DNA of 64,000 bases from assembly GCA_025603075.1 (NCBI GenBank), contig MU626272.1, positions 62,001 to 126,000 of the forward strand. Reading direction: 5' to 3'. The position numbers were made by a program, and so were the translations under genes. Under the pieces are notes generated by a model. It was not told where the DNA came from. It did no database searches and saw nothing but the letters and a program-made list of their open reading frames with translations. Below, piece by piece: positions 9,711-20,662 of the stretch (within the stretch, counting starts at the first letter, position 1; each line of letters begins with the position of its first letter). The DNA is from Neoconidiobolus thromboides FSU 785 (taxonomy: Eukaryota; Entomophthoromycota; Entomophthoromycetes; Entomophthorales; Neoconidiobolaceae).

Positions 9711-12013
9711 ATGAGTTTGAAAACCACAATTGGATCAACAAACATAAAGATAAACTCTAATAGTAAAATAGCAGATGATAAAGATAAAGACGATTTAATA
9801 CAACCCAATTTAAACCAGGTTCGAAGCGAGAAAACCGTTGGTTCATCTACTATAAATGACAATGGTTTAACGGATACTTCAAATATTTTAGGAGAGAAAA
9901 AACTTACTTTAGAACCAGCTAGGGATGATGTTAAGGTATTGTATACTGATGTACAGAGGAGCAGTTTGCGCGCATCTGAGGCTTACCTAGGGGCAATGAA
10001 AGAAATAGAAAAAGAAATTAATGCTATCAAACCATCAATAAATTGGGAAGATGAAAATGATCATGAAACCTCTGGTAGAGAAAATGAATTATATAATATA
10101 CAAAAGAGGGAAACAAATGAAGATAGTGGAGATAGCAACGATGCCAACTCTAGGCAAGAAGTAATTTATACTATTGATCTTAATCCAGAGGAGTCATCCA
10201 GTTCTAAATATGAAGATTTTATTGAACCTGATGGACAAAAAGAGAAACAACTAGGTAATATTTTAGTTCTATTGTTTTAAAAAATAATATGAATTTGGTC
10301 AGATTGTGAAAGGAGTGGATGGGACGACATTGATGTTCCTGAAAACTCAGTTTCTAGTTTGTCTGATTTATCGGGTAAATCCTCAAAAAGCAGTATGGTT
10401 TCTGATAATTACAGTGTTTCTGAAGATGATGTATTTGCTTCTATTCTTACAGAGATTGTAACCAGTAATATGACTGGAAGTCAAGACAACCTCCTATATT
10501 ATGATGATATAGATGATAATTCCATTTTGAGTTCAAATCAAGAAGTTGTCGAAAATGATTTTAGTTTGAGTCCAACCAAGGATAACTCTATGAATAATAA
10601 AAAAGAATCTGACGATTTAAATAATGAAGTAAAAATTGAAGTAGAAGTAGCAGAAACTATAACAGATAATAATGATTCATGTATCTCTATTAGAAAGTTA
10701 GAAGAACTTCAAAATCAAAAAAATGGAGATACATTTTCCCTTAATGAACTTAATTTATCCAAAAGTGAGCACTTGGATTATGATGGTAGTAGGGAATATA
10801 AAAGAGATCAAGAAATTCCTGATTCATATTCCGTTTCCCCTAAAGCAGACGATATAGTAACCAATAGCAATAAAATAAGTAAAGCCTAAAATAAACTTAT
10901 AATTTATTTAATTGTTTAATTTTGAATAGATTTTGAAATAAAGCTTGTAAATGATACATGGAAAATACCAGACGAAAATGATAATAATGATAATAGTTTA
11001 GGTAGTGATAAAAATAAGAAATGCGAGCTTATTGATAATAAAAGAGATCACAATATAGGCAAGTCTAATTTGAATCAAAACAGCATAAAGGAAAACGTTT
11101 TTAACTACGGTAATGATTACAGTAATGGTGGGTCTTTAGATAAAGATAGCTTAGATATAAAAGCACAAAAAGGCAAAGTTAGATATATGGATTTGAGCGA
11201 AGATAATATCGAAGAATTTTATAAAAGAGAGTTACATACTTCAGCCAATGCAATAGCTCAAAACATCGTCAAAGGTGGCCTAGCTAAGGGTGGGTATATG
11301 GGCTCAAGCATAAGTGACATGGAAGACTTTTATAATAAGGAGTTAAACACAAACAATGTAAAAAATCAAAATGATTCCAATGACGATGATGATCTATGGG
11401 ATAATCAAGAAGTAGAGGTGAATTCAAACAATATTGAAGATTGGAAAATATTTTCGAAAGGTAAAGATAAAATTAAAATCAAAAATGAAAAAAATTAATG
11501 TATATTAAAACTAAACATACTTTTAGTCAAAATAAATCAATATCAAAAAGAGGACAGGCATAATATAAAAAATGAGTTTTTGATAATAAATGAAAAAACT
11601 GAAATTGAAATAAAAGAGGAAAATTTTAATGAAACGCAATATGATATTTCAGATGAAGTTTGGAAACCGAATTCAAGATGGATAATACCTAATTTCAATA
11701 TCACAGTTGTCGAAGATAAATCAGTAAACAACCAATCTTTGTTAAATGATATTGAAATTGGTTGGGAAGATGGTGCAATGAAGCTATCTGATTTTCCAGT
11801 TAGATCATGGTCTAGCGATAGTAATAATGAGGATGGTTATAACGAAAGTGAGGAGTTAAAAAGCAGAAAAAAGGATGCACTTAATAAATTCAAAGAGTAC
11901 AAAGCTAAAAATAAAGCGAAAAAAGATCCAACTCAGGTAATACTAATTTAATATTTCAAATTATTAATAATAATGTATAGAAATTCTTTGAGAGTGAGTT
12001 CAACGATATTTAA
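9711..12013 (+). CDS. Large acidic, low-complexity hypothetical protein (697 aa, five exons)
   Basis: Exons 9711-10254, 10303-10878, 10930-11460, 11527-11936 and 11981-12013 join in one frame, ending QKFFESEFNDI. I do not recognise the family. The protein is rich in Asp, Glu, Ser, Asn and Lys and has no hydrophobic segment, so it is probably disordered. Two things recur. First, the motif [ED]xFYx[KR]EL (EEFYKRELHTSANA and EDFYNKELNTNN, about 40 residues apart). Second, Trp set in acidic context (INWEDEND, SGWDDIDVP, VNDTWKIPDEND, EDWKIF, DEVWKPNSRW, IGWEDGAMK), which could be short binding motifs. A basic tail (ALNKFKEYKAKNKAKKD) is at the C-terminus. Nuclear or scaffold roles are possible but nothing here proves one. 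Confidence 0.7.
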
Positions 12014-13185
12014 AGTACCAACCTTTTAAAATAATTGAACTAGTTTGACTCTAAAATGTGGCCTCTATGTGAATCCAGAAATTAAATTTAAACAATCATT
12101 TTTATTACTATTGATGATAACAATAGTCCCAGTCGTTGGAAGGTCTAGTAAAACTTGCATATTGAACTCATAGTAATAAATAAAAACCCATGTTGTTATA
12201 TTTTATAAAGAGATGATTTTAGTTAAACTTCATAATAAGAAAGATCTAACAACCAAAGCAGCTTGGATGATTTTTAACATAGCCATAGCTTTTTGATATG
12301 GCGATGTATTTTTTTGCTTAATAATTTTACTAATAATTTTTCTACTCAAATAGCACTTAAAAAATGGAAAAAGTGAGGTCAAAAAAACACCCCTATATAC
12401 TGAATATTCAAATGCTATAAATGATTTTTATTTGTACTACTGAGGCTGATTATAATTGCCATGAGTTAAAGCTGTCTTTGCTAACTCCAATTTATTTAAA
12501 TTGCTTGTAGCGCTTAATTATATTAGTTTATATTGTAGATGACATATTATTAATAGAGAAAACATGCTATGAAATAAAAATAAAAATGAAAATGAAAAAG
12601 GGGCCACTTTTAAAACATAATGTTACTTTATGGTGAATATTGTATTATTAATTTTACTTTTTTATGATCTTTAATAAAATATTTAAAATCTTTTACATAA
12701 ACAAATCACAAAATAATGTATAGTTATAGCATGACACTAACTTATAAATCAAAATCGAGTAAAATGCAATAAAATAGCATAAAAATTCAAAATGTCAATA
12801 GTAGTTTCACATACCAATATTATATAATGTTAATAAATATAACTTCTAAATCGAGAAAATAGTTGAAATCCACTCAGATTATTTAAATTTTACTAAAATT
12901 AGACTTTAACAGTAAAAAAAATACGATCAAAAAATAAAATATGTGGAAGTTTAGTAACTGAAATTTTATGTAATAAAGAAAACTAAAAGTAAGGAGAATT
13001 AAATTTAAAAAATAGGTTAGAATAAACTTAAATGATGAATAAAAAAGATGGCAATAATAATAAAGTTTAGGAAATTATATCGATCGTCTTGTAACTTATT
13101 TATTAGTTATGATAAATTTATAATCTATGATAATTTCATATGCTTGTTCTTATCTTTTTTCTTAACTAATCAAAGTTTCATTCAT
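12014..13185. other. Intergenic, AT-rich, one MITE-like copy
   Basis: About 1.2 kb. A TIR element lies at 12295-12397; otherwise nothing was recognised. Confidence 0.55.
12295..12397 (+). mobile_element. MITE-like TIR element, copy 8
   Basis: Starts ATATGGCGATGT and ends ACACCCCTATAT, with a conserved core. Confidence 0.73.
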
Positions 13186-15037
13186 ATGTTTGCATTAAAA
13201 TACATCACTTCTTTAGCTCTACTTTATTTAATGAACTTGCCACACTATGCCACTAAAGAAGTTGTATATAATTTAACTATAACGCTAGGTGTAGCGAATC
13301 CAAACTGTTTTGGTAGTCCACAGGTATTAGTTAATGGTATATCGCCTGGTCCTGTAATAAGAGCAAAGGAGAATGATTTATTAATTATTAATATCATAAA
13401 TAATTTACCAAAAGATGAGTTCACAATGCATTATCATGGCTTACATCAAAAAGGTACTCCATTTTATGATGGTGTGCCATTTATGACTCAACTACCAATT
13501 CCTCCAAAACAGTCTTATCAACATCGTATCAATTTAGTAGGGCAACATGGTTCATATTTATATCATTCGCATACAAAGACACATGCATTGACAGCATTAG
13601 GGGCCCTAATAATTGACCCAAAAGATGAAGAGCCATTCAAATATGATGAAGAATTAATACTGGTGTTAAGCGATAATTTATCTGCATCCCAAGGTCCTTC
13701 ACCACCAAGTGAGGGAAAGGCTAAACTAAATAAATTAAAAAATAGTACAGTGATCAACAGTAATAGTAGTATAAAAAGAAATAGTTCGAACCATACCATA
13801 ATAAGTAGAAAAAACATACATATGAATCACAATGATGACAACCATACATTATTTATTAATGGATTCCCAAGTACCAATCTATATCGGTTGAATAAAGATA
13901 TGGATAGAGAATGTAAACCGACAGTGTTTTCAGTTGATCCAAATAAAGTATATAGGCTGAGGTTAATTAGTGCAACGACAAAAGAATATATCTCGTTTGC
14001 GATAGCAGGACATGTTTTAGAAGTAGTTGAAGTAGAAGGATTTTATGTTAAGCCAGTTAAATTAGACAAAATACCTATACATTCGGGGCAAAGATATTCA
14101 ATTTTAATTAAAACAAATCATTCTAGAAAAACCGAATTTAACATCCATGCTCACTCTTTGAAATCAAATATTAATGATAATCCTTTAATTGCATTTGCTA
14201 AATTAAGCTACCTAAGTGATAATATTAATACCAGTAACTCCAACAATACAACTATAAGATTAGGGGAAATACAGCCTTATTTAAGAGACTTTGGTATTTT
14301 ATTTTCTGATACAATACATATGTTCTAATATTTTTTTAGATAAAAAGATAATAACTTTAGACAGTGATTATAATACACCATTTGATCTTGATTGGCCCAT
14401 GGATTTCCGTATGTACGGTAATAATTTAAAAGCAGCTTCAAATCTATTTGTTCCATTAAATCCAGTACCATTAAAAGAAGCAACCAAGAAATTTTATTTT
14501 AGGGTTACTCATGAGGAAAAAGAAGAAGAAGAGGCTCCAAGATGGTATGTTAACGGAACCACGCTAAAAATGCCCAACTTCAATTTACTTAAAGAAGCTT
14601 ATAAAAATAATACCCACACTTATGATAATACAAATTACCAACTAGTCCATTTAGAAAAAGATGAGGTGATTGAAGTTACAATTCAAAATACAGTGGATTT
14701 AGCAGGTTTGTGTGATAATCACCCATGGCATTTACATGGTCATTCATTTTGGGATTTAGGTTCTGGACCAGGTACCTATAACCCGAATGATGATAAATCG
14801 TTGAACAAAATACCAATTTTAAGAGATACCTTTACTTTTTCATTAAACTTACCACAGGGTAACTTGACGCCGAAAGAAGACTGTGGTTGGCATACGATTC
14901 GATTTGTTACTGACAATCCAGGACTATGGATCTTCCATTGTCATATATTAAAACATATGGACTATGGAATGATTATATACTTTATGGAAGGTTATAAGGA
15001 TTTGCCACCATATCCGTCTGATATTACCCTTATCTAA
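13186..15037 (+). CDS. Secreted multicopper oxidase (laccase/ascorbate-oxidase type)
   Basis: Two exons (13186-14293, 14340-15037) encode 601 aa. I chose the ATG at 13186 because it gives a clean signal peptide (MFALKYITSLALLYLMNLPH); the frame stays open upstream to an ATG at 13048. Three cupredoxin domains are indicated by all four copper-binding blocks: HYHGLHQ, YHSHTKTH, HPWHLHGHSFW and IFHCHILKHMDYGM. They supply the ten His, the Cys of the type-1 site and a Met as likely axial ligand, so the enzyme should oxidise phenolic or similar donors and reduce oxygen to water. A Ser/Asn-rich insertion (about residues 180-220) separates domains 1 and 2. No membrane anchor or iron-permease partner is visible, so a ferroxidase role is less likely. 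Confidence 0.92.
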
Positions 15038-15485
15038 AAATAAATTATATACTATTTTAACTTTATTATAGTATTTTCAATTTTTTATGATATACCAATA
15101 ATTACTAAAATAAAAAATAAAAACATTACATTGATATAAATTTTATATACCATAAGTATGCTTTAATTACAATTATTAATATTTAAAATAAAGAACATAA
15201 ATAATATAGGATAATAATCAGAATAATTAATGGTTTATTACAGAGAATTTTTTATCAACAAAAAATCGCTCTTTATTAGCCTTTTACTCTGATACGTATT
15301 TTGAGAATACACTAAACTGATACAAATAGAATGATATAAGGATGTTTTTTTGGCTTCATTACTTTTTCTATCTTTTAAGTACTATTTACTTGAGTGGAAA
15401 AATTGCTAGTAAAATTCTCAGACAAAAAAATACATCACCATATACAAAAAGAACAATTTCATTTTTATTGCTTTTTCTTTAAAAT
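15038..15485. other. Intergenic, one MITE-like copy
   Basis: Only the TIR element at 15334-15443 was recognised; it ends about 40 bp before the CMP kinase start. Confidence 0.55.
15334..15443 (-). mobile_element. MITE-like TIR element, copy 9
   Basis: Starts ATATAAGGATGT and ends TACATCACCATAT; the core CTATTTACTTGAGTGG carries a short duplication. Confidence 0.72.
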
Positions 15486-16403
15486 ATGTTAATTCAAAAA
15501 ATAGCACTCAAATATAATTTAGCTCCGATAAAATTGTATACTACAATGAGAAAGAGATTTCAATTGGCAATTGATGGTCCAGCAGCATCTGGGAAAAGTG
15601 AGTTATGGCTTACACTAAAATTAACTAGCACTAAATCAAGCTTAAAAAAGGTACTACCGCAAAACTGGTTGCAAAAGAGTTAGGTTTTGATTATTTAGAT
15701 ACTGGTATATCTATACCTTTATTTTTTACTACCTACTAATATAATTTTATTTTAGGAGCGTTATATAGAGCAGTAATAACTTTAAATAACAAAGCAGATC
15801 TTAAACTAATAATTAAAGGTAACATTAAAAGCGATCCAAAACCAAATATTTGAAGATGAAGACAAAATGCGGCAAAACAATAGAATCATTAATTTATTGA
15901 ATGATTTAAATATCAATATGAAAATGCAAGAAGGTATGAATAGAATATACTTAAACGGGAAAGAGATAACGGAAGAAATAAGAGACATAAAAGTGACAGA
16001 AAAAGTGTCACAAATTGCCAGCATTTCTGAAGTTAGAAAAAAACTATATAACTATCAAATTTCAAGAGCGAATGATGAAAATGAATTAAACGGTATTGTA
16101 ATGGAAGGAAGAGATATTGGTAGTGTAGTTTTACCAAATGCTGATGTTAAAATTTTCTTATTAGCAGATGTGAATTCAAGAGCTAGAAGAAGATATGATG
16201 AACTGAAAAAGAACAATAAATTAAATACTACCTTTGAAGCTATCTTTAAAAGTATAGAAGAAAGAGATCATGCTGACTACACTAGAAAATTATCACCCTT
16301 ATTAAAGGCAAGAGATGCCATATCAATCGATACTTCTAATTTAAGTATCAGGGAACAAGTGGATAAGATTGTTACAATAGTTAGCGAAAAATTGAATAAA
16401 TAA
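15486..16403 (+). CDS. cmk: Bacterial-type (d)CMP kinase, probably mitochondrial
   Basis: Four exons (15486-15597, 15651-15704, a 17-nt exon 15756-15772, and 15819-16403) give 255 aa. After splicing the P-loop reads AIDGPAASGKSTTAKLVAKE, then LGFDYLDTGALYRAVTLKAI. Later come VMEGRDIGSVVLPNADVKIF and NSRARRRYDEL. These are signatures of bacterial cytidylate kinase (Cmk), not of the eukaryotic UMP-CMP kinase family, and length matches Cmk plus a leader. It phosphorylates CMP/dCMP to the diphosphate. The leader MLIQKIALKYNLAPIKLYTT is basic and amphipathic, suggesting mitochondrial import; an internal Met at 15546 would give the bare enzyme. Skipping an intron here would break the frame, so the microexon model is well constrained. 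Confidence 0.87.
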
Positions 16404-16449
16404 ACGTAATAGAATATGCAATATTAGTTATTATAAATTTTTGAAATTT

Positions 16450-17222
16450 TTATTCTAAGTTATTACTGTTACTATTATACAAACTTATTTGCTCCTCTTT
16501 ACTAAGATTGTATCTTCCCCTCCAAGTTTCCCAATCAACTATTCCATTACTTATATTATGTATTAACTCATCAAAATTCGTTTCATTAATAAAACCGTAC
16601 CAATCGCCCTTAGGATAGTGAATTACATTTCCGGCATATCTAAAAGCTAATAAGTATAGGCAGACAGAAATTGGAATCTTACTTACTTGTGACCACCAAT
16701 ATGAGAAACTTTAAAAGTACAAAATTCTGATTTATTCAACTGGACCCCTTTTTTGTAAACTTTAGTTCCAATAGTACCGCATCGACAATCTACTTCATTA
16801 TGGGTACAAACTAATAATTGATTTTTTGAACTTAACGTTTGATATTCCAAATCTTTAAAAACTCTTTGAAACTCTTTAATAGTATTAATGTTGTTAAAAA
16901 CTAATTTATCCACGAACTCCTTTAGTTTTAAGTCCTTTAATAAAACTTTAACTCCTAATGGAAACACTATTATACTATCTTCTTCTTCACTTTGGCTATA
17001 GATACTACTTATTTTTATCCTTTCTTTTTGTTGACTATTATATCCTTGCATCATAACACTAAATAGATCCATATGAAAATTACTGGTTTTTTGAATTGCT
17101 TTTGGCCAACTTTCATGTCTTGTTGATATTCCTAAATGATAACCATACTTTTTAACCGTTCCATATAGTACTTCTTTTTTACTGGAATAAGGTCGAATTG
17201 TTTGTAGAATTATTCTTTTCAT
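16450..17222 (-). CDS. AIM32: Aim32-type thioredoxin-like [2Fe-2S] ferredoxin (sucrase/ferredoxin-like family)
   Basis: Two exons (17222-16687, 16639-16450) encode 241 aa. The family motifs are LLVCTHNEVDCRCG and VSHIGGHKYAGNVIHYPKGD followed by WYGFI and a closing WRGRYNLSKEEQ. The cluster ligands known for Apd1/Aim32 proteins are two Cys nine residues apart (first and last Cys of the CTHNEVDCRC block) and two His four apart (HIGGH); all are present. The N-terminus MKRIILQTIRPYSSKK resembles a mitochondrial targeting signal, consistent with Aim32 acting in the mitochondrial matrix and intermembrane space in redox quality control. It converges on the CMP kinase, with 3' ends under 50 bp apart. 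Confidence 0.85.
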
Positions 17223-17241
17223 AATTGACTAAAAAATAAAT

Positions 17242-17344
17242 AAGGGGATGTATTTTTTTGTTTAAGAATTTTACTAATAGTCTTTCCGCTCAAATAACGC
17301 TCAAAAAATGGAAAATGTGATGAAATTAAAAAAACATCCTCAAA
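17242..17344 (+). mobile_element. MITE-like TIR element, copy 10
   Basis: Starts AAGGGGATGTATTTT and ends AAAAAACATCCTCA; the core CGCTCAAATAACGCTCAAAA is conserved. Confidence 0.73.
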
Positions 17345-17444
17345 ATTTCAAGAATCACTTGTTTTAATTTGTTGTTAACTTTTTAAAACGCTACCAATCG
17401 AGTTCTTGTATAAAACCTATAGTTGACTATAGTAAAAATCAAAA

Positions 17445-17552
17445 TATGTGGGGGATGTTTTTTTAATTTCATCACATTTTCCATTTTTTAAGCGTTATTT
17501 GAGCGGAAAGACTATTAGTAAAATTCTTAAATAAAAAAACACATCTCCATGT
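17445..17552 (-). mobile_element. MITE-like TIR element, copy 11
   Basis: Starts ATATGTGGGGGATG and ends ACACATCTCCATGT. Copy 10 lies 100 bp away in inverted orientation. Confidence 0.73.
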
Positions 17553-17786
17553 TTATTTTTCATTAGCTTTGGGATAAAAATTTATTTTCAATATTAATAT
17601 TAATTAAACAACCGTAAAATAAGACATTTACTTAGATTTTAAAAATCAGTTTTCAAATTACCAAAATACTATTTAAAACCAATAGAAGAATATCTTAAAA
17701 CCCCTCGACTACCCATTCAAGAAAGCCATTACACTCGATGACAAACTTATTTGAATCTTTTGTTCTTCTTAGCGGCTCTAATAATA

Positions 17787-17879
17787 TCATTCCATATTGT
17801 GTTTTTTAATCACTACAACAGTTACAAAAATCAAAAAAAGCAGAATTCTTGATTAAAAAACACAATATGAAATGATATC
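17787..17879. repeat. 28-nt inverted repeat with 36-nt loop
   Basis: The left arm begins ATATCATTCCATATTGTG and continues TTTTTTAATC. The right arm begins GATTAAAAAACACAATAT and continues GAAATGATAT. Only one mismatch separates the arms. The words AAAAAAAGCAG occur in the loop, just after the right arm, and again near 18050. Confidence 0.7.
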
Positions 17880-18316
17880 AAACTAGCCAAAAAAAGCAGC
17901 CTCCTTGATTTATAACCAAATTCGCAATCTTTTATTAAGTTGCAATTTTACTTCGATTTATTGATCCAGCAATTTTGCCTTTATCCTTCATTTCAACAAA
18001 GCTTTGAAATCTCTAAGCCCAAAATGTTACAATAAAGGAACAAAAAACAAAAAAAGCAGGGGCTGAAATTTTTGTTGGTATCAAAGAATAATTCCTAAAT
18101 TAAGTAAATTCTAGCCCAAATTTGTGTCAAATAAATGAATTGTAGGTTAAGTTTATTCTTGATTTTAGTTTTAATATTGATTAAGTTGAGGGGGAAGGTG
18201 GATAACAATAAAGAATATATATAAAGGGGATTTAGAATGTGAACTTAAAATATTTGTTTTTGGGTATATTTTAGCTAATTTAACAGTGAATTTTTTATAA
18301 TAATTTAATATTCAAA

Positions 18317-19045
18317 ATGAAAAAGACGGATATCAATAGTTTAATAATAAATATAATGGATAGCTCTATTTTTACTATCAGTATTATATGTAGCTTAGTA
18401 TTTAATTTTTGTTTGAGTTCAATCGATTATTTATTAGGTATGTTACTTATATACCATTATTATATATTTATTTACTCTTTTTATAGCTGTTTTAATAATT
18501 GATAAACAACTCCCTTTTACACAACAGTATTTTGAAGCGAACAAAATGGTAGGTATTATGTGTATAGTATTATGTGGCATTAATACTGTAGAAACAACAC
18601 TTCGGTTAATTGTTAGCAGAAATGAAGGGTTAAAATTTAAGATAATAGTGATCATGGACTTATTAATAACTTGCTTTTTGTTTTTTGCCCAACTTTCTTT
18701 GAGTTGCTTAGATAGATTTGAGTATATACCTTTTATCTCTTCTTTTTTAATTTTTAGACTGATATTTGTCTATTTAAGAGTTAGTATTAATAATAATCAA
18801 GAGGTAAACTTAACTGTATTATTGTTAGTTTGTATTTAAGCTTAAATTTTCATTGTTAGTTTCAAGAAATAGAAGATGATACGGCAAGTCTTAATTATTG
18901 TATGGAACAGCTAAAGAATAAAGAAGAAGAAATAGAAGGGCTAAACAAATTGATAGCGGATTTTCAGTCAAAATTAAACTCAAAAAGCACTATCTATCAA
19001 ACTACTGCTACCATATTAACGGCTCATTCTAGTGAAACTTATTAA
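18317..19045 (+). CDS. Second voltage-sensor-domain-only membrane protein with coiled-coil tail
   Basis: Exons 18317-18437, 18487-18803 and 18860-19045 give 207 aa in phase. Four hydrophobic segments are visible: FTISIICSLVFNFCLSS, MVGIMCIVLCGINTVETTLR, IIVIMDLLITCFLFFAQLS and FISSFLIFRLIFVYLRV. S2 has E-x3-R (VETTLR) and S3 has the conserved Asp (IMDLL). S4 keeps two Arg seven residues apart (FRLIFVYLR) where Hv1 has three at every third residue, and S1 has Asn where Hv1 has its selectivity Asp. The C-terminus (ASLNYCMEQLKNKEEEIEGL) is a likely coiled coil, as in dimeric Hv1. Same architecture as 8155-9107, so the two may be lineage paralogues. Confidence 0.62.
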
Positions 19046-19200
19046 GTTTCTTGTAATAAAATTAATTTATTTTTCGATATAATTATTTGTAAATTATGAA
19101 ATGGATTTTCTAAATTTAACAACTGAGAAATCTCTTAATCAATTTTAAAAATCTAAACTCCCAAAAATTCATACAAAAAACATTTCTAATTTTTTTTAAA

Positions 19201-19934
19201 ATGGATAGAGATTACAATATCGAGATATCAGATAATGAGCCAGAGGAATACGAAGTAGAAACCATACTAAGCCATTCATATCATGGTGTAATAATATGAA
19301 TAGCTAATTTCTTTAAAAGGGTATACTAATGATTTAACTAATAGCACAAATTCTTTTATACCATCAAATGGAAGAACTATGATCATGAAGATAACACAAT
19401 TGAACCTGGAGAAAACTTGTAACTATAATAAATCACTTGAAAAAACTCAAGGCTAACTTTTATAAAAAAATGACAGAGAAAACGCAGATGAAGCTTTGAT
19501 TGCTTACTGGACAAAAATAGAGGAAAATAAAGGCAATAAAAATCTAACCAAAGAAGAAGAAAATATGATAGAAAAGTATGTTCCGCCAGGTTTAATACGA
19601 CAAGAGTTACCAATAACTTTAAATTACCCACCAAACAGTATGGGAGATTGGAATGACAACATTAAAAGTATAGCTAACATTTATCCAATTGAAGATAAAG
19701 TTTATGTTTTTATTGAATGGTAAAACTAAATTTAAGACAAAACCATAACTTTTTATCTAACTCTTGTTTCATTAGGAAAACCAAACATTTTACTTTACAC
19801 GATATAGAAGATGTCAAGCATAAGATACCTCAAAAAGTTAGTTTTATTTGGTTTATTAATCATTTAATTTAATTTTTTTATAGCTCATTAAATATTTCGA
19901 AAAGCACATAGTTATTATGTCAGATAGAAACTAA
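19201..19934 (+). CDS. Second HP1-like chromodomain/chromoshadow protein
   Basis: Exons 19201-19287, 19345-19418, 19477-19719, 19776-19836 and 19884-19934 give 171 aa. Exon 2 (74 nt) and exon 4 (61 nt) have exactly the lengths seen in the gene at 2552, and intron phases match, so the two arose by gene duplication. The chromodomain reads EEYEVETILSH, FYTIKWKNYDHED, NTIEPGENL. The three aromatic-cage residues are kept, but the usual TWEP is TIEP. A longer linker follows, with basic and acidic residues. The chromoshadow part is DWNDNIKSIANIYP, KVYVFIEW, KTKHFTLHDIEDV and IPQKLIKYFEKH. Likely a chromatin protein with binding properties altered relative to its paralogue. Confidence 0.82.
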
Positions 19935-20061
19935 TCTTATTTATTAATGTCAAATAAACTTTAATCCTAAAACTAATATTAAATTATCATAATTTAATCA
20001 TACTCTTTTTAAATTTATTCTATTTTTAGCAGCATCTTTTATCTCCCTTTCAACTTGTTAT

Positions 20062-20662
20062 CTAATAACCTAACTTCTTAAGTACACCAAGTCTAGCCTT
20101 ACGTGGTTGATCACGTAAGTAATACAACTTAGCTCTACGGAATCCTTGAGAACTACGAAGTACCTTGATGCTTTTAACCATTGGCGAAAACACCCTAAAT
20201 TTTTGCTCAACGCCAACTTTGAGTACCATATTTCTTAATGTAACGCTAGTGGTTGGCCCAGAACGATGGATAGCAATGCAGATACCTGCAAAACTTGTTG
20301 TAACCTGCTTCTTTGCATTACGATAGAACTCAACTACCATCATATCCCCAGCTACTGCCCTTTCTGGTCCATCTTTCTTGAATAGAGTTGCACGATCGTC
20401 AGTGGTTCCATAGCGTGTCACTATGTCTTCGCGTACAATCTTCATAACATCTTTTACATTGCGTTGGCCGATTGGTATTTGTTCAGGTACAATTACATTT
20501 TGTGGTGGAGTGTAAGTGGATAAAACTGGACAAAATTAATATTAATGGATTGGATTAAAATGTCTTAATAGTATTACCTGATGGAGTAGAAGATAACACT
20601 CTCTTTGAAATGTTAGTTATTGATGGCTTTAAACTGGAGACTAAATTAGTTAATTTAAACAT
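20062..20662 (-). CDS. MRPL19: Mitochondrial large-subunit ribosomal protein bL19m
   Basis: Two exons (20662-20578, 20525-20062) encode 182 aa. The N-terminus MFKLTNLVSSLKPSITNISK is basic and Ser/Thr-rich, a mitochondrial presequence. The core matches bacterial L19: GDMMVVEFYRN, SFAGICIAIHRSG, TTSVTLRNMVLKVGVEQKFR, VFSPMVKSIKVL and RRAKLYYLRDQPRKAR. The latter is the L19 signature near the C-terminus. It acts at the interface of the two ribosomal subunits. Codon use is a little richer in G+C than in neighbours, as expected for a conserved gene. It is divergent from WRAP73 with about 245 bp between starts. Confidence 0.92.

Larger units (their letters stand above)
17223..18316. other. Intergenic with two inverted MITE-like copies and a hairpin region
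   Basis: Holds TIR elements at 17242-17344 and 17445-17552 in opposite orientation, and an unusual less AT-rich segment at about 17690-18060 with an inverted repeat. Short open stretches exist there on the minus strand but could not be built into a convincing gene. Confidence 0.5.

Noticed and set aside
15486-15683. CMP kinase ended by the stop in the first open frame, i.e. a pseudogene
   Set aside because: Three short GT-AG introns restore the full kinase sequence in phase, including a 17-nt exon.
15773-15818. A frameshift in the CMP kinase around 15810
   Set aside because: A GTAATA...AAAG intron of 46 nt joins YRA to VTLKAI exactly as in the family, so no frameshift is needed.
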